64,000 nucleotides of DNA from Paraburkholderia sejongensis (GTDB taxonomy: Bacteria > Pseudomonadota > Gammaproteobacteria > Burkholderiales > Burkholderiaceae): the NCBI RefSeq assembly GCF_020880815.1, contig NZ_JAJITD010000004.1, positions 248,001 through 312,000 of the forward strand, written 5' to 3'. The notes beneath the pieces were generated by a model. That model was not told the DNA's origin and did not search any database. It saw only the letters and a program-made list of their open reading frames with translations. The translations under genes were made by a program, and so were the position numbers. Positions 37,327 to 46,213 of this stretch are shown here, in pieces (the first letter of the stretch is position 1; the number at the start of each line of letters is the position of its first letter).

Positions 37327-38316
37327 TCAGTCACCAGCGTGCACCCCGCTCACTACCTTTCCGCGAAAAATATAGTATTGGTACAGGTTATACCCAATCA
37401 TCACCGGGAAAATCAGCCCGATCCCGATCAACATGAACACCAGCGTCGAGGTATCAGACGCGGCCTCAACAATACCAAGCTTGCCCGGCACAAAATCCGG
37501 AAAGAGGCTAATCGCAAGTCCAGCAAACGACATTACGAACAACGCCACCGATGCGCGAAACGGCCCTCTCGAACTGCCTGGATACAGTGATGCGATGATG
37601 TACGCAGAAGCCAGGGCAGACGCCAACCCGAGCGCGATCAGCACATGAAACACGCCCGCTTGGGTCCACCGATCACGTCCCACCTCGCTGATGAACCACG
37701 TTGCGGCAGTCAGCACGACCGCCGCAGCCACAGTGATTAATGCGCTCAGCAACGAGAGGCGCCGGGACCATTGCTCGAGCGAGCCCTCGGTCTTCTTCAC
37801 GAGATAGGTCGAGCCGAGCAGCGAATAGCCGGCTACCACGCCGATCGCGGACACAGCGATGAACACGGCACTCAGACCGCCCGGAACCAACCCCGTTATC
37901 ACCCTGCCGAGTATCACGCCTTGGGCGATCGCGGCAACAAGACTGCCGATGCCGAACACCTTGTCCCACGTTGGACCATGCGACACGCTGTGACGGAATT
38001 CGATCGCAGCGCCGCGCATGATCAATCCGGCAATCAAAAGCATCACCGGCAAATAGAGATCCTGAAGCAGCAAGGCATACGCTGCGGGAAAAGCGCCGAA
38101 CAGGGCGCCGCCGAGCACGACGAGCCAGGTTTCGTTCGCGTCCCAGACGTGGCCGATCGACTGCACCATCGCGTCGTGATCCTCGCGACGTTTGCGCAGC
38201 AGGCTAAGTATGCCGATACCGAGATCGAAGCCATCGGTGACGACGTAGAACACAAGCATCAGTCCGATCAGGCCGAACCAGGTGATCGCGAGCATCGTGT
38301 GAGTGGAGCTGTCCAT
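37327..38316 (-). CDS. cydB: Cytochrome bd quinol oxidase subunit II
   Basis: A 329-residue integral membrane protein with about eight helices, matching CydB/CioB. Landmarks: FYVVTDGFDLGIGILSLL (helix 1-2), VWDANETWLVVLGGALFGAF, and IEFRHSVSHGPTWDKVFG. With subunit I it reduces O2 to water using ubiquinol, without pumping protons. I start at MDSSTHTML, preceded by AAGGAAA. It follows cydA by 25 bp. A strong terminator comes right after the stop, so the small third subunit (CydX) is not encoded here. Confidence 0.94.
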   Translation of the reverse strand: MDSSTHTMLAITWFGLIGLMLVFYVVTDGFDLGIGILSLLRKRREDHDAMVQSIGHVWDANETWLVVLGGALFGAFPAAYALLLQDLYLPVMLLIAGLIMRGAAIEFRHSVSHGPTWDKVFGIGSLVAAIAQGVILGRVITGLVPGGLSAVFIAVSAIGVVAGYSLLGSTYLVKKTEGSLEQWSRRLSLLSALITVAAAVVLTAATWFISEVGRDRWTQAGVFHVLIALGLASALASAYIIASLYPGSSRGPFRASVALFVMSFAGLAISLFPDFVPGKLGIVEAASDTSTLVFMLIGIGLIFPVMIGYNLYQYYIFRGKVVSGVHAGD

Positions 38317-38341
38317 GAGATTTCCTTGCAACGGGAATGAT

Positions 38342-39739
38342 TTAGTACTCTGTGACAGTAGCCGCCGCCGAGGCTTTGACGGCTGCCGGCGGATTCAGCG
38401 TGAGGTCGGGGCCGGCGCGCAACCAGTTACGCGCGAGCACGAAGAAGGTCGCGAGCAGCACGGCATAGGAAGCAAAGAACATAGCCATGCGCAAAGTGAC
38501 CGATGAAGCCGCCGCGGTCGACACGGCGTCCTTCGTGCGCAGCAAGCCGTAGACAACCCACGGCTGGCGTCCTACTTCGCGTACGATCCAGCCCGCTTCC
38601 ACTGCCACATAAGGCAGCGGAATGCACAGCACCCAGACGAGCAACAGTTTGCGGTGCGCGAGAAATCGTTCGAGGCTGCCGCGAGTTTTGCGCAACACGT
38701 AGGCGGTCCAGAACGCCAGCACCATGAACGCAAAGCCGATCCCGGCCATCACGCGGAACGCGTAGTAGAGCAGCGGAAGCATCGGCGGCTGGTCGGCCGG
38801 CGCGAAGTCGTGGAGGCCTTTGACCTCGCCGTTCAGCGTATGGGTGGCGAGAATGCTCAACATGCCGGGCACTTCGAGCGACCAGTCGTTGCGCTGTTCC
38901 TTCTGATTCGGCCACGCCAGCCGCGACCATGAAGCGGCGGTGCCCGGCTTGTTGGTGGTCCAGTGTCCTTCGATTGCGGCGCCCTTGGCCGGCTGTGTCG
39001 CGAACACGCTGCCGCCGCTCGAGTCGCCGAGCCAGATCTGGATCGGCGCCACGAACACGAGCACCAGCAAAGCGATCTTGATTGAAAGTACAAAGAACTC
39101 CGGGTTGCGCCGCTTGAACAGATTCCACGCGGAAATACCGGCGATCACGAACATGCCTGTTTCGATCGCTGCCACCCACATGTGCGTCACGCCCCAGACC
39201 ATATCCGGATTGAAGATCGCGGCCACGTAGTCGGTCACGATGATCTTGCCGTTCTCGACCGTCACGCGCGCCGGTGTCTGCATCCACGAATTGGCGACCA
39301 TGATCCAGAACGCGGAGATACTGGAGCCGAGCGCGACCATGGAGGTGGCGAACAGATGCACGCCGCGCGGCACACGTCCCCATCCGAGCAGCATTACGCC
39401 GATGAAACCTGCCTCCAGCATGAAGGCCATCGCGCCTTCAAAGCCGAGAATGTTCCCGAAGAACTGTCCGCTGTAACGGGAGAAGCCTTCCCAGTTGGTG
39501 CCGAACTGAAATTCCATCGGGATACCGCTGACCACGCCCACCGCGAAATTCAGCGCCAGCAGCTTGCTCCAGAAGCGCGCATGCCGGTAATAGCCAACGT
39601 TGCCGGTGCGCAGCCACAAGACTTCGACCAGCACTAGAAATGCCGAGAGGCTGATGGTCAAAATCGGCCACAGAATGTGAAAAATAGCCGTCATCGCGAA
39701 CTGCGCGCGTGACAGATCGAGTACGTCACCGAGATGCAT
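38342..39739 (-). CDS. cydA: Cytochrome bd quinol oxidase subunit I
   Basis: A 465-residue membrane protein with the CydA landmarks: LSRAQFAMTAIFHILWP near the N-terminus (haem-ligand histidine), EAGFIGVMLLGWGRV, the quinol-binding helix region, and GRQPWVVYGLLRT before the last helices. The total length and short loop suggest the short Q-loop (CIO-like) branch common in Proteobacteria. The ATG at 39739 overlaps the end of the fdhF-like gene by 14 bp, so the three genes form one operon. Cytochrome bd supports respiration at low O2 and resists inhibitors such as NO and cyanide. Confidence 0.94.
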   Translation of the reverse strand: MHLGDVLDLSRAQFAMTAIFHILWPILTISLSAFLVLVEVLWLRTGNVGYYRHARFWSKLLALNFAVGVVSGIPMEFQFGTNWEGFSRYSGQFFGNILGFEGAMAFMLEAGFIGVMLLGWGRVPRGVHLFATSMVALGSSISAFWIMVANSWMQTPARVTVENGKIIVTDYVAAIFNPDMVWGVTHMWVAAIETGMFVIAGISAWNLFKRRNPEFFVLSIKIALLVLVFVAPIQIWLGDSSGGSVFATQPAKGAAIEGHWTTNKPGTAASWSRLAWPNQKEQRNDWSLEVPGMLSILATHTLNGEVKGLHDFAPADQPPMLPLLYYAFRVMAGIGFAFMVLAFWTAYVLRKTRGSLERFLAHRKLLLVWVLCIPLPYVAVEAGWIVREVGRQPWVVYGLLRTKDAVSTAAASSVTLRMAMFFASYAVLLATFFVLARNWLRAGPDLTLNPPAAVKASAAATVTEY

Positions 39740-42074
39740 GATGAGCTCCCGTGGCCCCGATGGCGGCCTGATGAGTGGAGTCGGGGCCGACTGCGGCGGC
39801 GCGCGCAATCTTCACCGGTACGGATTTGTAGGAAGGGGTGCGGCTTTTCGGATCGAACGCGTAGAGCGGTACGAGCGGATTCGCTTCCGGGTAATAGGCG
39901 CCGCAGCACCCGTCGGGCAGCGAGTATTCGACCACCTTGAAACTGCGGATTACACGCTCGATTCCGTCGGTCGACACTGTGAACACATCGACCCGCTCGC
40001 CCGGATGCAAACCGCGTTGGTGCAACTCGCGCGGATTCAGGAAGATGACGTCGCGCTGACCAAACACGCCACGATAGCGGTCCGAATGCGAGTAAAGGGT
40101 CGTGTTGTACTGGTCGTGGCTGCGCATGGTGGTGAGCCACAGCGCTTCGTGATCGCTTTGAAGCGGGTCTTCGTCGAGTCCCTTGAAAACGAGGAAATTT
40201 CCGCGGCCGGTCGGCGTTGCCCAGACGCGTTCGCGCGCGCTCGAGGCGAGATGGAAGCCACCCGGCACACTAATGCGCTCGTTATACGCCTGAAAGATGG
40301 GATAAACGATTTCGATCTTGTCGCGGATGCGATCATTGCTCGCAACGAGATGTTCCCAGTCGACGTGAGAGTGTGGTCCCAGCGTCGCGCGGGCAATGCC
40401 GGCGATGATCGCCGGTTCGCTCTTCAGATGCGACGAGGCAGGTTCGTTGCGGCCGCGGGACGCGTGCACCATCGACATCGAATCTTCGACCGTAATCGAT
40501 TGCGGACCGTCGGCCTGAATGTCGATCTCGGTGCGGCCGAGGCACGGCAGAATCAACGCGTCCTTGCCGTGCACCAGGTGGCTGCGATTGAGCTTGGTGG
40601 CAATGTGGACGGTCAAGTCGAGTTTGCGGATCGCTGCCTGCACGCGAAACCAGTCCGGCACGGCGGCCGCGAAGTTACCGCCGAGAGCCATGAAGACTTT
40701 AGCTTCGCCACGCATCATTGATTCGATCGTGGCGATCACGTCATTACCGTGCGCCGTGGGCGGCCGGAAGCCGAAAGCTCGTTCGATCCCGTCGATCAAG
40801 GCCGGCGAGGGTTTCTCCGTGATCCCGACGGTGCGGTTGCCCTGCACGTTCGAATGTCCGCGCACCGGGCACACCCCGGCGCCCGGACGGCCGATATTGC
40901 CGCGCAGCAGCGCCAGATTGGCAACTTGCTGAACATTCTCGGTGCCGCGATGATGCTGTGTGAGTCCCATGCCGTACACGAGGATTACGTTCCTGGCCTT
41001 CATGTAGATGTCCGCGGCGGTCTGGATATCGGCACGCGACAGGCCGCTTTGCTGCAGGATTGCGTCCCAGCTGGTTGCGCGCAGGTCTGCGAGCAGATCG
41101 TCGATGCCGTGCGTGTGGCCCTCGATGAACTCGATATCGAGCGCACGCGGTGTGTCGGCGACGAGTGCCGCATCGTCGGCTTCGATGACAGCTTTCATCA
41201 TGCCCTTGAGCACGGCGACGTCGCCGCCCACCCGCACCTGATACAGAAACGAGCTGATTTGCGTGAAGCCGAGCGTGGCCATTTCCACCGGATTCTGTGG
41301 CGAGGCAAAGCGTTCCAGCGCCCGTTCGCGAAACGGGTTGAACGACACGATCTTCGCGCCGCGCCGCGAGGCGCTGTGCAGATCGCTCATCATTCGCGGG
41401 CTGTTGGTGCCGGGATTCTGACCGAAGATGAAAATCGCGTCGGCCTTCTCGAAGTCATCGAGCAGGACGGTGCCTTTGCCGACGCCGATCGACTCCGGCA
41501 GGCCGACGCTGGTCGCCTCGTGACACATGTTCGAGCAGTCGGGAAAGTTGTTCGTGCCGAACTCGCGTACGAATATCTGGTAGAGAAACGCGGCTTCGTT
41601 CGACGCCCGTCCCGAGGTATAGAAGTCCGCCTGATCGGGACTGTCGAGACCGTTCAGGTGCTTCGCGATCAGCGCGAAGGCGTCTTCCCATTCGATCGTC
41701 CGATAGCGGTCGGAGGCTTGGTCGTAGACCATCGGATGGGTCAAGCGGCCGGCCATTTCGAGGTCGTAGTCGTCCCAGGCCGTCAACTCTGAGACGCTGT
41801 GAGCGTCGAAAAACTCCGGGGTGCAACGATAGGCGGTGGCTTCCCACGCCACGGCCTTCGCGCCGTTTTCACAGAACTCGAACGACGACGTGTGCTTTGC
41901 ATCCGGCCACGCACAACCGGGGCAGTCGAAACCTTCCGGCTGGTTCATGCGTAGCAGCGTCTTGGCGCCGTAGACGGCTACGCCCTGCAGCGCGAGCGCC
42001 TCGCCGGTTGCCTTCAGCGCGCCCCAGCCGCCGGCGGGCTCGCTGTAGACGCGAATGGTCTTTCGTTTGGACAT
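39726..42074 (-). CDS. FdhF/YdeP-family molybdopterin oxidoreductase
   Basis: A 782-residue protein of the DMSO reductase superfamily, close to YdeP. The N-terminus has PEGFDCPGCAWPD, where active formate dehydrogenases bind a 4Fe-4S cluster; further motifs are GRASNEAAFLYQIF, NMCHEATSVGL, FGQNPGTNSPRMM, GHSNVQGNRTVGI and the C-terminal TTLYSHSDRYRGVFGQRDVI. In Escherichia coli YdeP is linked to acid resistance, but its reaction is not established. It is the first gene of an operon with cydAB, so it may feed electrons to quinol. I start at MSKRKTIRV (42074). Confidence 0.9.
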   Translation of the reverse strand: MSKRKTIRVYSEPAGGWGALKATGEALALQGVAVYGAKTLLRMNQPEGFDCPGCAWPDAKHTSSFEFCENGAKAVAWEATAYRCTPEFFDAHSVSELTAWDDYDLEMAGRLTHPMVYDQASDRYRTIEWEDAFALIAKHLNGLDSPDQADFYTSGRASNEAAFLYQIFVREFGTNNFPDCSNMCHEATSVGLPESIGVGKGTVLLDDFEKADAIFIFGQNPGTNSPRMMSDLHSASRRGAKIVSFNPFRERALERFASPQNPVEMATLGFTQISSFLYQVRVGGDVAVLKGMMKAVIEADDAALVADTPRALDIEFIEGHTHGIDDLLADLRATSWDAILQQSGLSRADIQTAADIYMKARNVILVYGMGLTQHHRGTENVQQVANLALLRGNIGRPGAGVCPVRGHSNVQGNRTVGITEKPSPALIDGIERAFGFRPPTAHGNDVIATIESMMRGEAKVFMALGGNFAAAVPDWFRVQAAIRKLDLTVHIATKLNRSHLVHGKDALILPCLGRTEIDIQADGPQSITVEDSMSMVHASRGRNEPASSHLKSEPAIIAGIARATLGPHSHVDWEHLVASNDRIRDKIEIVYPIFQAYNERISVPGGFHLASSARERVWATPTGRGNFLVFKGLDEDPLQSDHEALWLTTMRSHDQYNTTLYSHSDRYRGVFGQRDVIFLNPRELHQRGLHPGERVDVFTVSTDGIERVIRSFKVVEYSLPDGCCGAYYPEANPLVPLYAFDPKSRTPSYKSVPVKIARAAAVGPDSTHQAAIGATGAHHASR

Positions 42075-42193
42075 AGCCGCTTCCCTGATGCTTCGTTGAG
42101 GAACATGAGGAGCAAGCATGGGGCGGCGTCCGGCAACGCTCTTGTTCAAATGCCGGTCCGTTTCAGATTCGCACGCCGGATGTGACGCGCTCG

Positions 42194-42501
42194 ATGACAT
42201 GGCGACGGCACATCGAGTTGCTGTTTGAAACGTGGGTCAGGCTGTCCACGCGCGATGCGGTGGCTTGCGTTACCGCCAAACTGTTTTGGGTCGCCGTGGT
42301 GGGCTTCGTGCTCGCGGGCAGCCGCGTGGCGCGCATCGCTTACGCGTTTATGTGCACGGTCGGTGTGATGGCGGTGGCGTTCGGATTGCCTGCATGCGCT
42401 CGCGCGCGACCAAGCTGCGCGCGACCGTGGGCGAAGTCGCGACGATGGTGATCGACGCGCACGAGGCGATGGAAAAGCTCGGCCTCGGCAAAGCTTCGTG
42501 A
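42194..42501 (+). pseudogene. Possible broken small membrane-protein gene
   Basis: A frame from ATG at 42194 reads as a small membrane protein (helix TAKLFWVAVVGFVLAG, then IAYAFMCTVGVMAVAFG) up to about 42395, after which it turns into low-quality arginine/alanine-rich sequence. In another frame, from there to 42501, the translation becomes protein-like again (RATVGEVATMVIDAHEAMEK). This pattern suggests a frameshifted gene or two fused remnants. I do not recognise the family. Confidence 0.35.
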
Positions 42502-42530
42502 GTTCCGCGCGGGGTTGACGAAGCACGCGC

Positions 42531-43048
42531 TTGAAAAGCCGGCGCAAGTCGAAGAACTTCCGGATCCAGCGGCACTGTCCGATGTGCGTGAAACAGGCGA
42601 CAGGCAATGCTGCGGTAAGCATACGACTGCTTCTCTCGCTGTGTTCTGCAGTTGATATAAGACTGGTGGATCTGTGCCGACGTAAGCGAGCAAAACTTGG
42701 GAATGAAAATGCGATCGTTTTCTCGCGGTACCTCGAATCTCAGAAGCTGCCGCGGGATGAGAAAGATTTGCGACGAGCAATTCGCCGCATAATGGAACGA
42801 GAGCCCGATATCCGGCTAGGCAACTTGCTGAACGTGTCGGGATGCAAACGAGCGTCTTTTATTGGAAACTTCCTGATGTAGTTGAGCAAATACGAGCGGG
42901 TCGGCTGGAGCGGATGGCGCGTGATCGCTGGAGAGCACATCTAAGTTTCGGGCGGAAGTTGCGTGCTGCCAAACGCCAGCTAGACGAAGCGGGGTGCCAA
43001 TTTACCACTGTAAGCGTCTTTCGGTTTGTGAGCGTTGTGGAAATTTAA
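42531..43048 (+). pseudogene. Possible frameshifted HTH protein
   Basis: Two plus-strand frames, 42531-42881 and 42842-43048, overlap. Reading from the first into the second near 42840 gives a continuous helical protein in which PDIRLGNLLNVSG is followed by QTSVFYWKLPDVVEQIRAGR. That resembles the HTH-like tail motif (…FYRxFPELVxxIRxR…) of TnsD/TniQ-like and some transposon-linked regulators, but the match is weak. A one-base indel, or less likely a programmed -1 shift, would explain it. Lower GC than the neighbours suggests transfer. Confidence 0.3.
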
Positions 43049-43074
43049 AGCATTTTTTTGAAAAAATTGCGTTA

Positions 43075-43109
43075 AAGCGGAAGCTGGAATTTGTTTCCAG
43101 CTTCCGCTT
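43075..43109 (-). terminator. Strong hairpin terminating the EgtB-like gene
   Basis: A perfect 15-bp stem with a 5-nt loop lies 6 bases after the minus-strand stop at 43116. On the minus strand it is followed by a T6 tract 10 bases further. It could also act on plus-strand transcripts from the decayed region. Confidence 0.8.
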
Positions 43110-43115
43110 AATTCG

Positions 43116-44408
43116 TCAGGCCCGCACACAGCGAAATCCCGCATAAACGAATTGATAATGTGGCTGGAACCAGTTGCGAAATTCCGGCCGCAACATGCAT
43201 TGCGCGGTGCGCGCCGAGCCGCCCTTCAGCACGTAATGCTGGCCGTCGAAAAAGTTGGCCGAATAACCCGGATAGAACGGAAATGCCTCGAAGCCTGGCA
43301 GTGCTTCGAATAGCGTCGAGGTCCATTCCCAGCCATTGCCGAACTGGCCTTGCACGCCGAACGCGCTGATGTTGTCCGGGTGCGCGTCCACGGGCTGCGG
43401 GTCCCAGTGGCGGAAATCGAAATTACCCGCGCTCGCGTGCGGCGCGCCCTGCGCCGCGCGCTGCCATTGCGCTTCGGTCGGCAACGCCTTGCCGGCCCAG
43501 CGCGCGTACGCGCTTGCCTCGGCGTGGCTCACGTAGACCGGCCAGTCGAGCGGCAGCGGCACTTCGGCGAACATCGTGCGCAGGGTCCACTGACTGGAGC
43601 CGTCCGGAGCCAGGCGTTGCGACCAGCCGGCCGGATGCGCGATGCGCTCCGCTTCCTTCCACGCCCAATCTTTCGGCGACCACCACTTCTGCTCGCGATA
43701 ACCGCCCGCGTCGATAAAGTCGACGAACGCGCCGTTCGTCACCATATAGCGATCGATGTCGAACGCGGGTACCTCCACGCGCATTTCGCCGAACTCGTTG
43801 TCCCAACCGAAGCGGCCGGCTTCGCGGGGCATGCCGAGTACGCACGAGCCGGCGGGCACGCTGACCATCGACGCCAACGCGTCGCGCCGCCCCCCCTGCG
43901 TGTTCACGGGTTCACGCAACGCGGTGTCCTTCAGTTCGAGCGGCAACTGATGAAGCATGTACGCAAGCGTTTCCGCATGCATCAAGCGATGTTCGATCGC
44001 GACGTTCAGCAATTGCGCGGCCGCCTCGTTTCGCGTCGGATCGCCGAGTCCGGCGAGCGCGGCATCGATCTGCCGGCGTGCGCGCGTCGCATATTCGCGC
44101 ACCGCTTCGAGCGACGGCCAGTCGGCGGGTTGATCGGTCGGAAAACCGCCGTCGACCGGATCGATGCCGAATGCGAAGAGCTGGTCGAGTTGCGCCGAGA
44201 AGGCCGGCAGATCGAATAGGCGCTGGTCGAAAAGATTGCGATCGAACGCTTCAAGATGGCCGATATAGAACACGATCCGGTGACGCTCGCGGATCGGCCT
44301 TTCATACAGATAGTCGGGTTTGACGATCGCAAACAGGGCGTCGGTGACTTGACGCGCATCGATCAGGCGCTGCACGAGCGGGTGATGTGGGGCGGGGTCG
44401 CGATTCAT
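43116..44408 (-). CDS. EgtB/SenA-family nonheme iron sulfoxide/selenoxide synthase
   Basis: A 430-residue protein with an N-terminal DinB-like domain and a C-terminal formylglycine-generating-enzyme-like domain. The three-histidine iron site is visible: H51 in YIGHLEAF and the HX3HXE motif HRLMHAE (H140, H144). The C-terminal half has FGNGWEWTSTLF and FFDGQHYVLKGGSARTA. EgtB joins hercynine to cysteine or gamma-glutamylcysteine for ergothioneine; SenA uses selenosugar to make selenoneine. Neither egtD nor senB/senC lies alongside, so the pathway cannot be fixed. I start at MNRDPAPHH (44408). Confidence 0.85.
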   Translation of the reverse strand: MNRDPAPHHPLVQRLIDARQVTDALFAIVKPDYLYERPIRERHRIVFYIGHLEAFDRNLFDQRLFDLPAFSAQLDQLFAFGIDPVDGGFPTDQPADWPSLEAVREYATRARRQIDAALAGLGDPTRNEAAAQLLNVAIEHRLMHAETLAYMLHQLPLELKDTALREPVNTQGGRRDALASMVSVPAGSCVLGMPREAGRFGWDNEFGEMRVEVPAFDIDRYMVTNGAFVDFIDAGGYREQKWWSPKDWAWKEAERIAHPAGWSQRLAPDGSSQWTLRTMFAEVPLPLDWPVYVSHAEASAYARWAGKALPTEAQWQRAAQGAPHASAGNFDFRHWDPQPVDAHPDNISAFGVQGQFGNGWEWTSTLFEALPGFEAFPFYPGYSANFFDGQHYVLKGGSARTAQCMLRPEFRNWFQPHYQFVYAGFRCVRA

Positions 44409-44584
44409 TTCGCCGGGTCTCCTTGTGGGGGACGGTCTGAAGACTGTACCCGCTCGCAGGGGCCATGCCAAGGCGAAATGAGCGCCGCGCGTGAGCCCGG
44501 TGGAACCGGCGGACCAGCCGATCCAATGAGATGGAGGACTGCATGGGCCGCGCGAGGCGGCGCGTCCCGCTCAACCAGGGCAGT

Positions 44585-45400
44585 TCAGATCTGCTGCAGC
44601 CGCGCCAGATCGACAATATGGACGAGCTTGCCCTGGGTGTCGATCAGCCCGCTCTTTTGAAATTTTGACAGCGCGCGGCTGACCGTTTCGAGCGTCATGC
44701 CGAGGTAGCTGCCCATCTCCTCGCGGGTCATGCGCAGGTTGAATTCCGACACCGAGTAGCCGCGCTGCGCATTACGCTGCGACACGTCGAGCAGGAACGC
44801 GGCGACGCGCTCTTCGGCGGACAACGAGCCGAGCACCATCATCTGCGCGGCCTCGCTGACGATATGGGCGGCGAGCAGCTTGTGCATGCGGTCCTGCATC
44901 GGCCCGCTTTCGCGACACAGCGACCTCAACGCCCGATACGGGACGATGCAGACGGTGCTGTCCTCGAGCGCGACCGCGCTGCATGCATACGTGCCGGTAC
45001 TGATGCCGTCGAGACCGAGCGCTTCGCCCGCGAGGCGCAGTCCGGTCACCTGCTCGCGGCCGGCGCGGTGCAGCATCACCGTTTTCAGCGAGCCGGAGCG
45101 CACTGCGTAGATGTTGTCGAAGCGGTCGCCGGTGCGATACAGCGTTTGGCCGCGCTCGAGGCAGCGCGCGCTGCAGATCAGTGTTTCGAGTTGCGATAGT
45201 TCGGACGCCGACAGGCCCTGCGGCATGCACAACTGACGCATCGAGCAACTCGAGCAACGGGCTTCGGTACGGGTGGGCGGGCGCGGTGTTGGGACGGCGG
45301 GCTCGGCGCGAGCGCTACGCGCCGGCTTGACGGTGGGGCGCTTGGTGCTCCGGGTGGAGCGGGTTGAACGGGGCCGGCGGGTCGGGGTTGGGGTCAACAT
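44585..45400 (-). CDS. FNR-type Crp/Fnr regulator with Fe-S cysteines
   Basis: A 271-residue regulator. The N-terminus is a low-complexity arginine/threonine/proline tail, then CSSCSMRQLC, giving C49-x2-C52-x5-C58, plus C140 in TYACSAV. This is the ligand set of the O2-sensing 4Fe-4S cluster of FNR (C20, C23, C29, C122 in Escherichia coli). The cyclic-nucleotide-like barrel follows, and the Crp HTH is MTREEMGSYLGMTLETVSRA, the FNR-type recognition helix (E-x2-S-R). Expected role: switching to low-oxygen gene expression on sites like TTGAT-N4-ATCAA. One such site lies upstream of the neighbouring uspA. The exact start within the tail is uncertain. Confidence 0.92.
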   Translation of the reverse strand: MLTPTPTRRPRSTRSTRSTKRPTVKPARSARAEPAVPTPRPPTRTEARCSSCSMRQLCMPQGLSASELSQLETLICSARCLERGQTLYRTGDRFDNIYAVRSGSLKTVMLHRAGREQVTGLRLAGEALGLDGISTGTYACSAVALEDSTVCIVPYRALRSLCRESGPMQDRMHKLLAAHIVSEAAQMMVLGSLSAEERVAAFLLDVSQRNAQRGYSVSEFNLRMTREEMGSYLGMTLETVSRALSKFQKSGLIDTQGKLVHIVDLARLQQI

Positions 45401-45621
45401 GGTCTGCGCGCGAATCGTAGTAGGGGTGGATTTTCCCACCCGCTATGACGCGCCTTTGGTGGCAAAGTGACGCGTCTGTCTGCTCGGTGGTCCTGAGCGG
45501 CGAAGCGTGCTCTGGCGGGAGGGGCGGGAGCCACTGGATGGTGCGGCGGCGCGCCTCGATCGGTGGAGCGGCTCGATCGAGGCGGGGCGATGCGTGGCGC
45601 GCCGCCCCGTGTATAGAAAAA

Positions 45622-46089
45622 TCAGGCGCGGTCTTTGTCTGCGCCCGCAGCGGAAGGGATCAGCAGCACCGGCAGGGTGGCCTGGCGCACACACCGTTCG
45701 GCGACGCTGCCGAGGATCAGCCGCTGGAAGCCGCGCCGGCCGTGGGTGCCCATGACGAGCAGGTCGGCGTTGAATTCGGCCGCGGCCTTCAGCACGACTT
45801 CGGATACATCCCCGAGCGACGACGCTTCGGCCACCGCCGGGTCGCCTTGCACGCCGCGCTCGGCCATCGCTTTCGAGAATTCGGCGCGCAGTTCCTGGCC
45901 TTCCTCGACCAGCCGGGTGCGCAGAATGGACGGGTCGTAACCGGGGGCCTCAAAGTACATCGGAGTATTTTCCACGACGTAGAAGGGCCTCAGTACCGCG
46001 CCGTTGGTTTCGGCGAGGTCGAGCGCTGCTTCGAACGCCCGGCGTGAGGTGTTGCTGCCGTCGACCGCTACAAGAATGCGTTTGTACAT
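45622..46089 (-). CDS. Universal stress protein UspA family
   Basis: A 155-residue single-domain Usp. The start MYKRILVAVDGSNTS and the C-terminal nucleotide-binding motif GTHGRRGFQRLILGSVAE (G-2x-G-9x-G-S) show it should bind ATP. In several Proteobacteria such proteins are induced under anaerobiosis by FNR/Anr. Here the promoter on the same strand has a -10-like TATAAA (46152-46157) and an FNR-like box centred about 61 bp before the expected start point, and the FNR-type regulator gene follows 221 bp downstream. Confidence 0.93.
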   Translation of the reverse strand: MYKRILVAVDGSNTSRRAFEAALDLAETNGAVLRPFYVVENTPMYFEAPGYDPSILRTRLVEEGQELRAEFSKAMAERGVQGDPAVAEASSLGDVSEVVLKAAAEFNADLLVMGTHGRRGFQRLILGSVAERCVRQATLPVLLIPSAAGADKDRA

Positions 46090-46199
46090 ATCGGCTCCGC
46101 GTGTGAAAAATGCGACTGCCGCGCTGTTCGCACGGCAGGGTTAATTGGTCTTTTATACCAGCGAACTTTAGAGAGTTGCCGAAAAAGATGCACTCGACC

Positions 46200-46213
46200 T
46201 AGACATAGATCAA
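46200..46213 (-). promoter_or_regulatory. FNR-like box upstream of uspA
   Basis: Plus-strand TAGAC-ATAG-ATCAA matches 8 of 10 fixed positions of TTGAT-N4-ATCAA. Relative to a minus-strand -10 candidate TATAAA at 46152-46157 (start near 46145), its centre is near -61.5, a class I activator position. Confidence 0.5.

Larger units (their letters stand above)
42075..43115. other. Decayed region between fdhF-like and EgtB-like genes
   Basis: About 1 kb without an intact recognisable gene. Two sets of plus-strand reading frames look like broken genes (42194-42501 and 42531-43048), each needing a frame change to read as one protein. The second is less GC-rich than its neighbours. The region ends with a strong hairpin at 43075-43109. 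I see no transposase remnant or terminal repeats. Confidence 0.5.

Noticed and set aside
42838..42846. Programmed -1 frameshift joining the two frames near 42840
   Set aside because: There is no slippery heptamer or downstream pseudoknot that I can see. A plain indel in a decaying gene is simpler.
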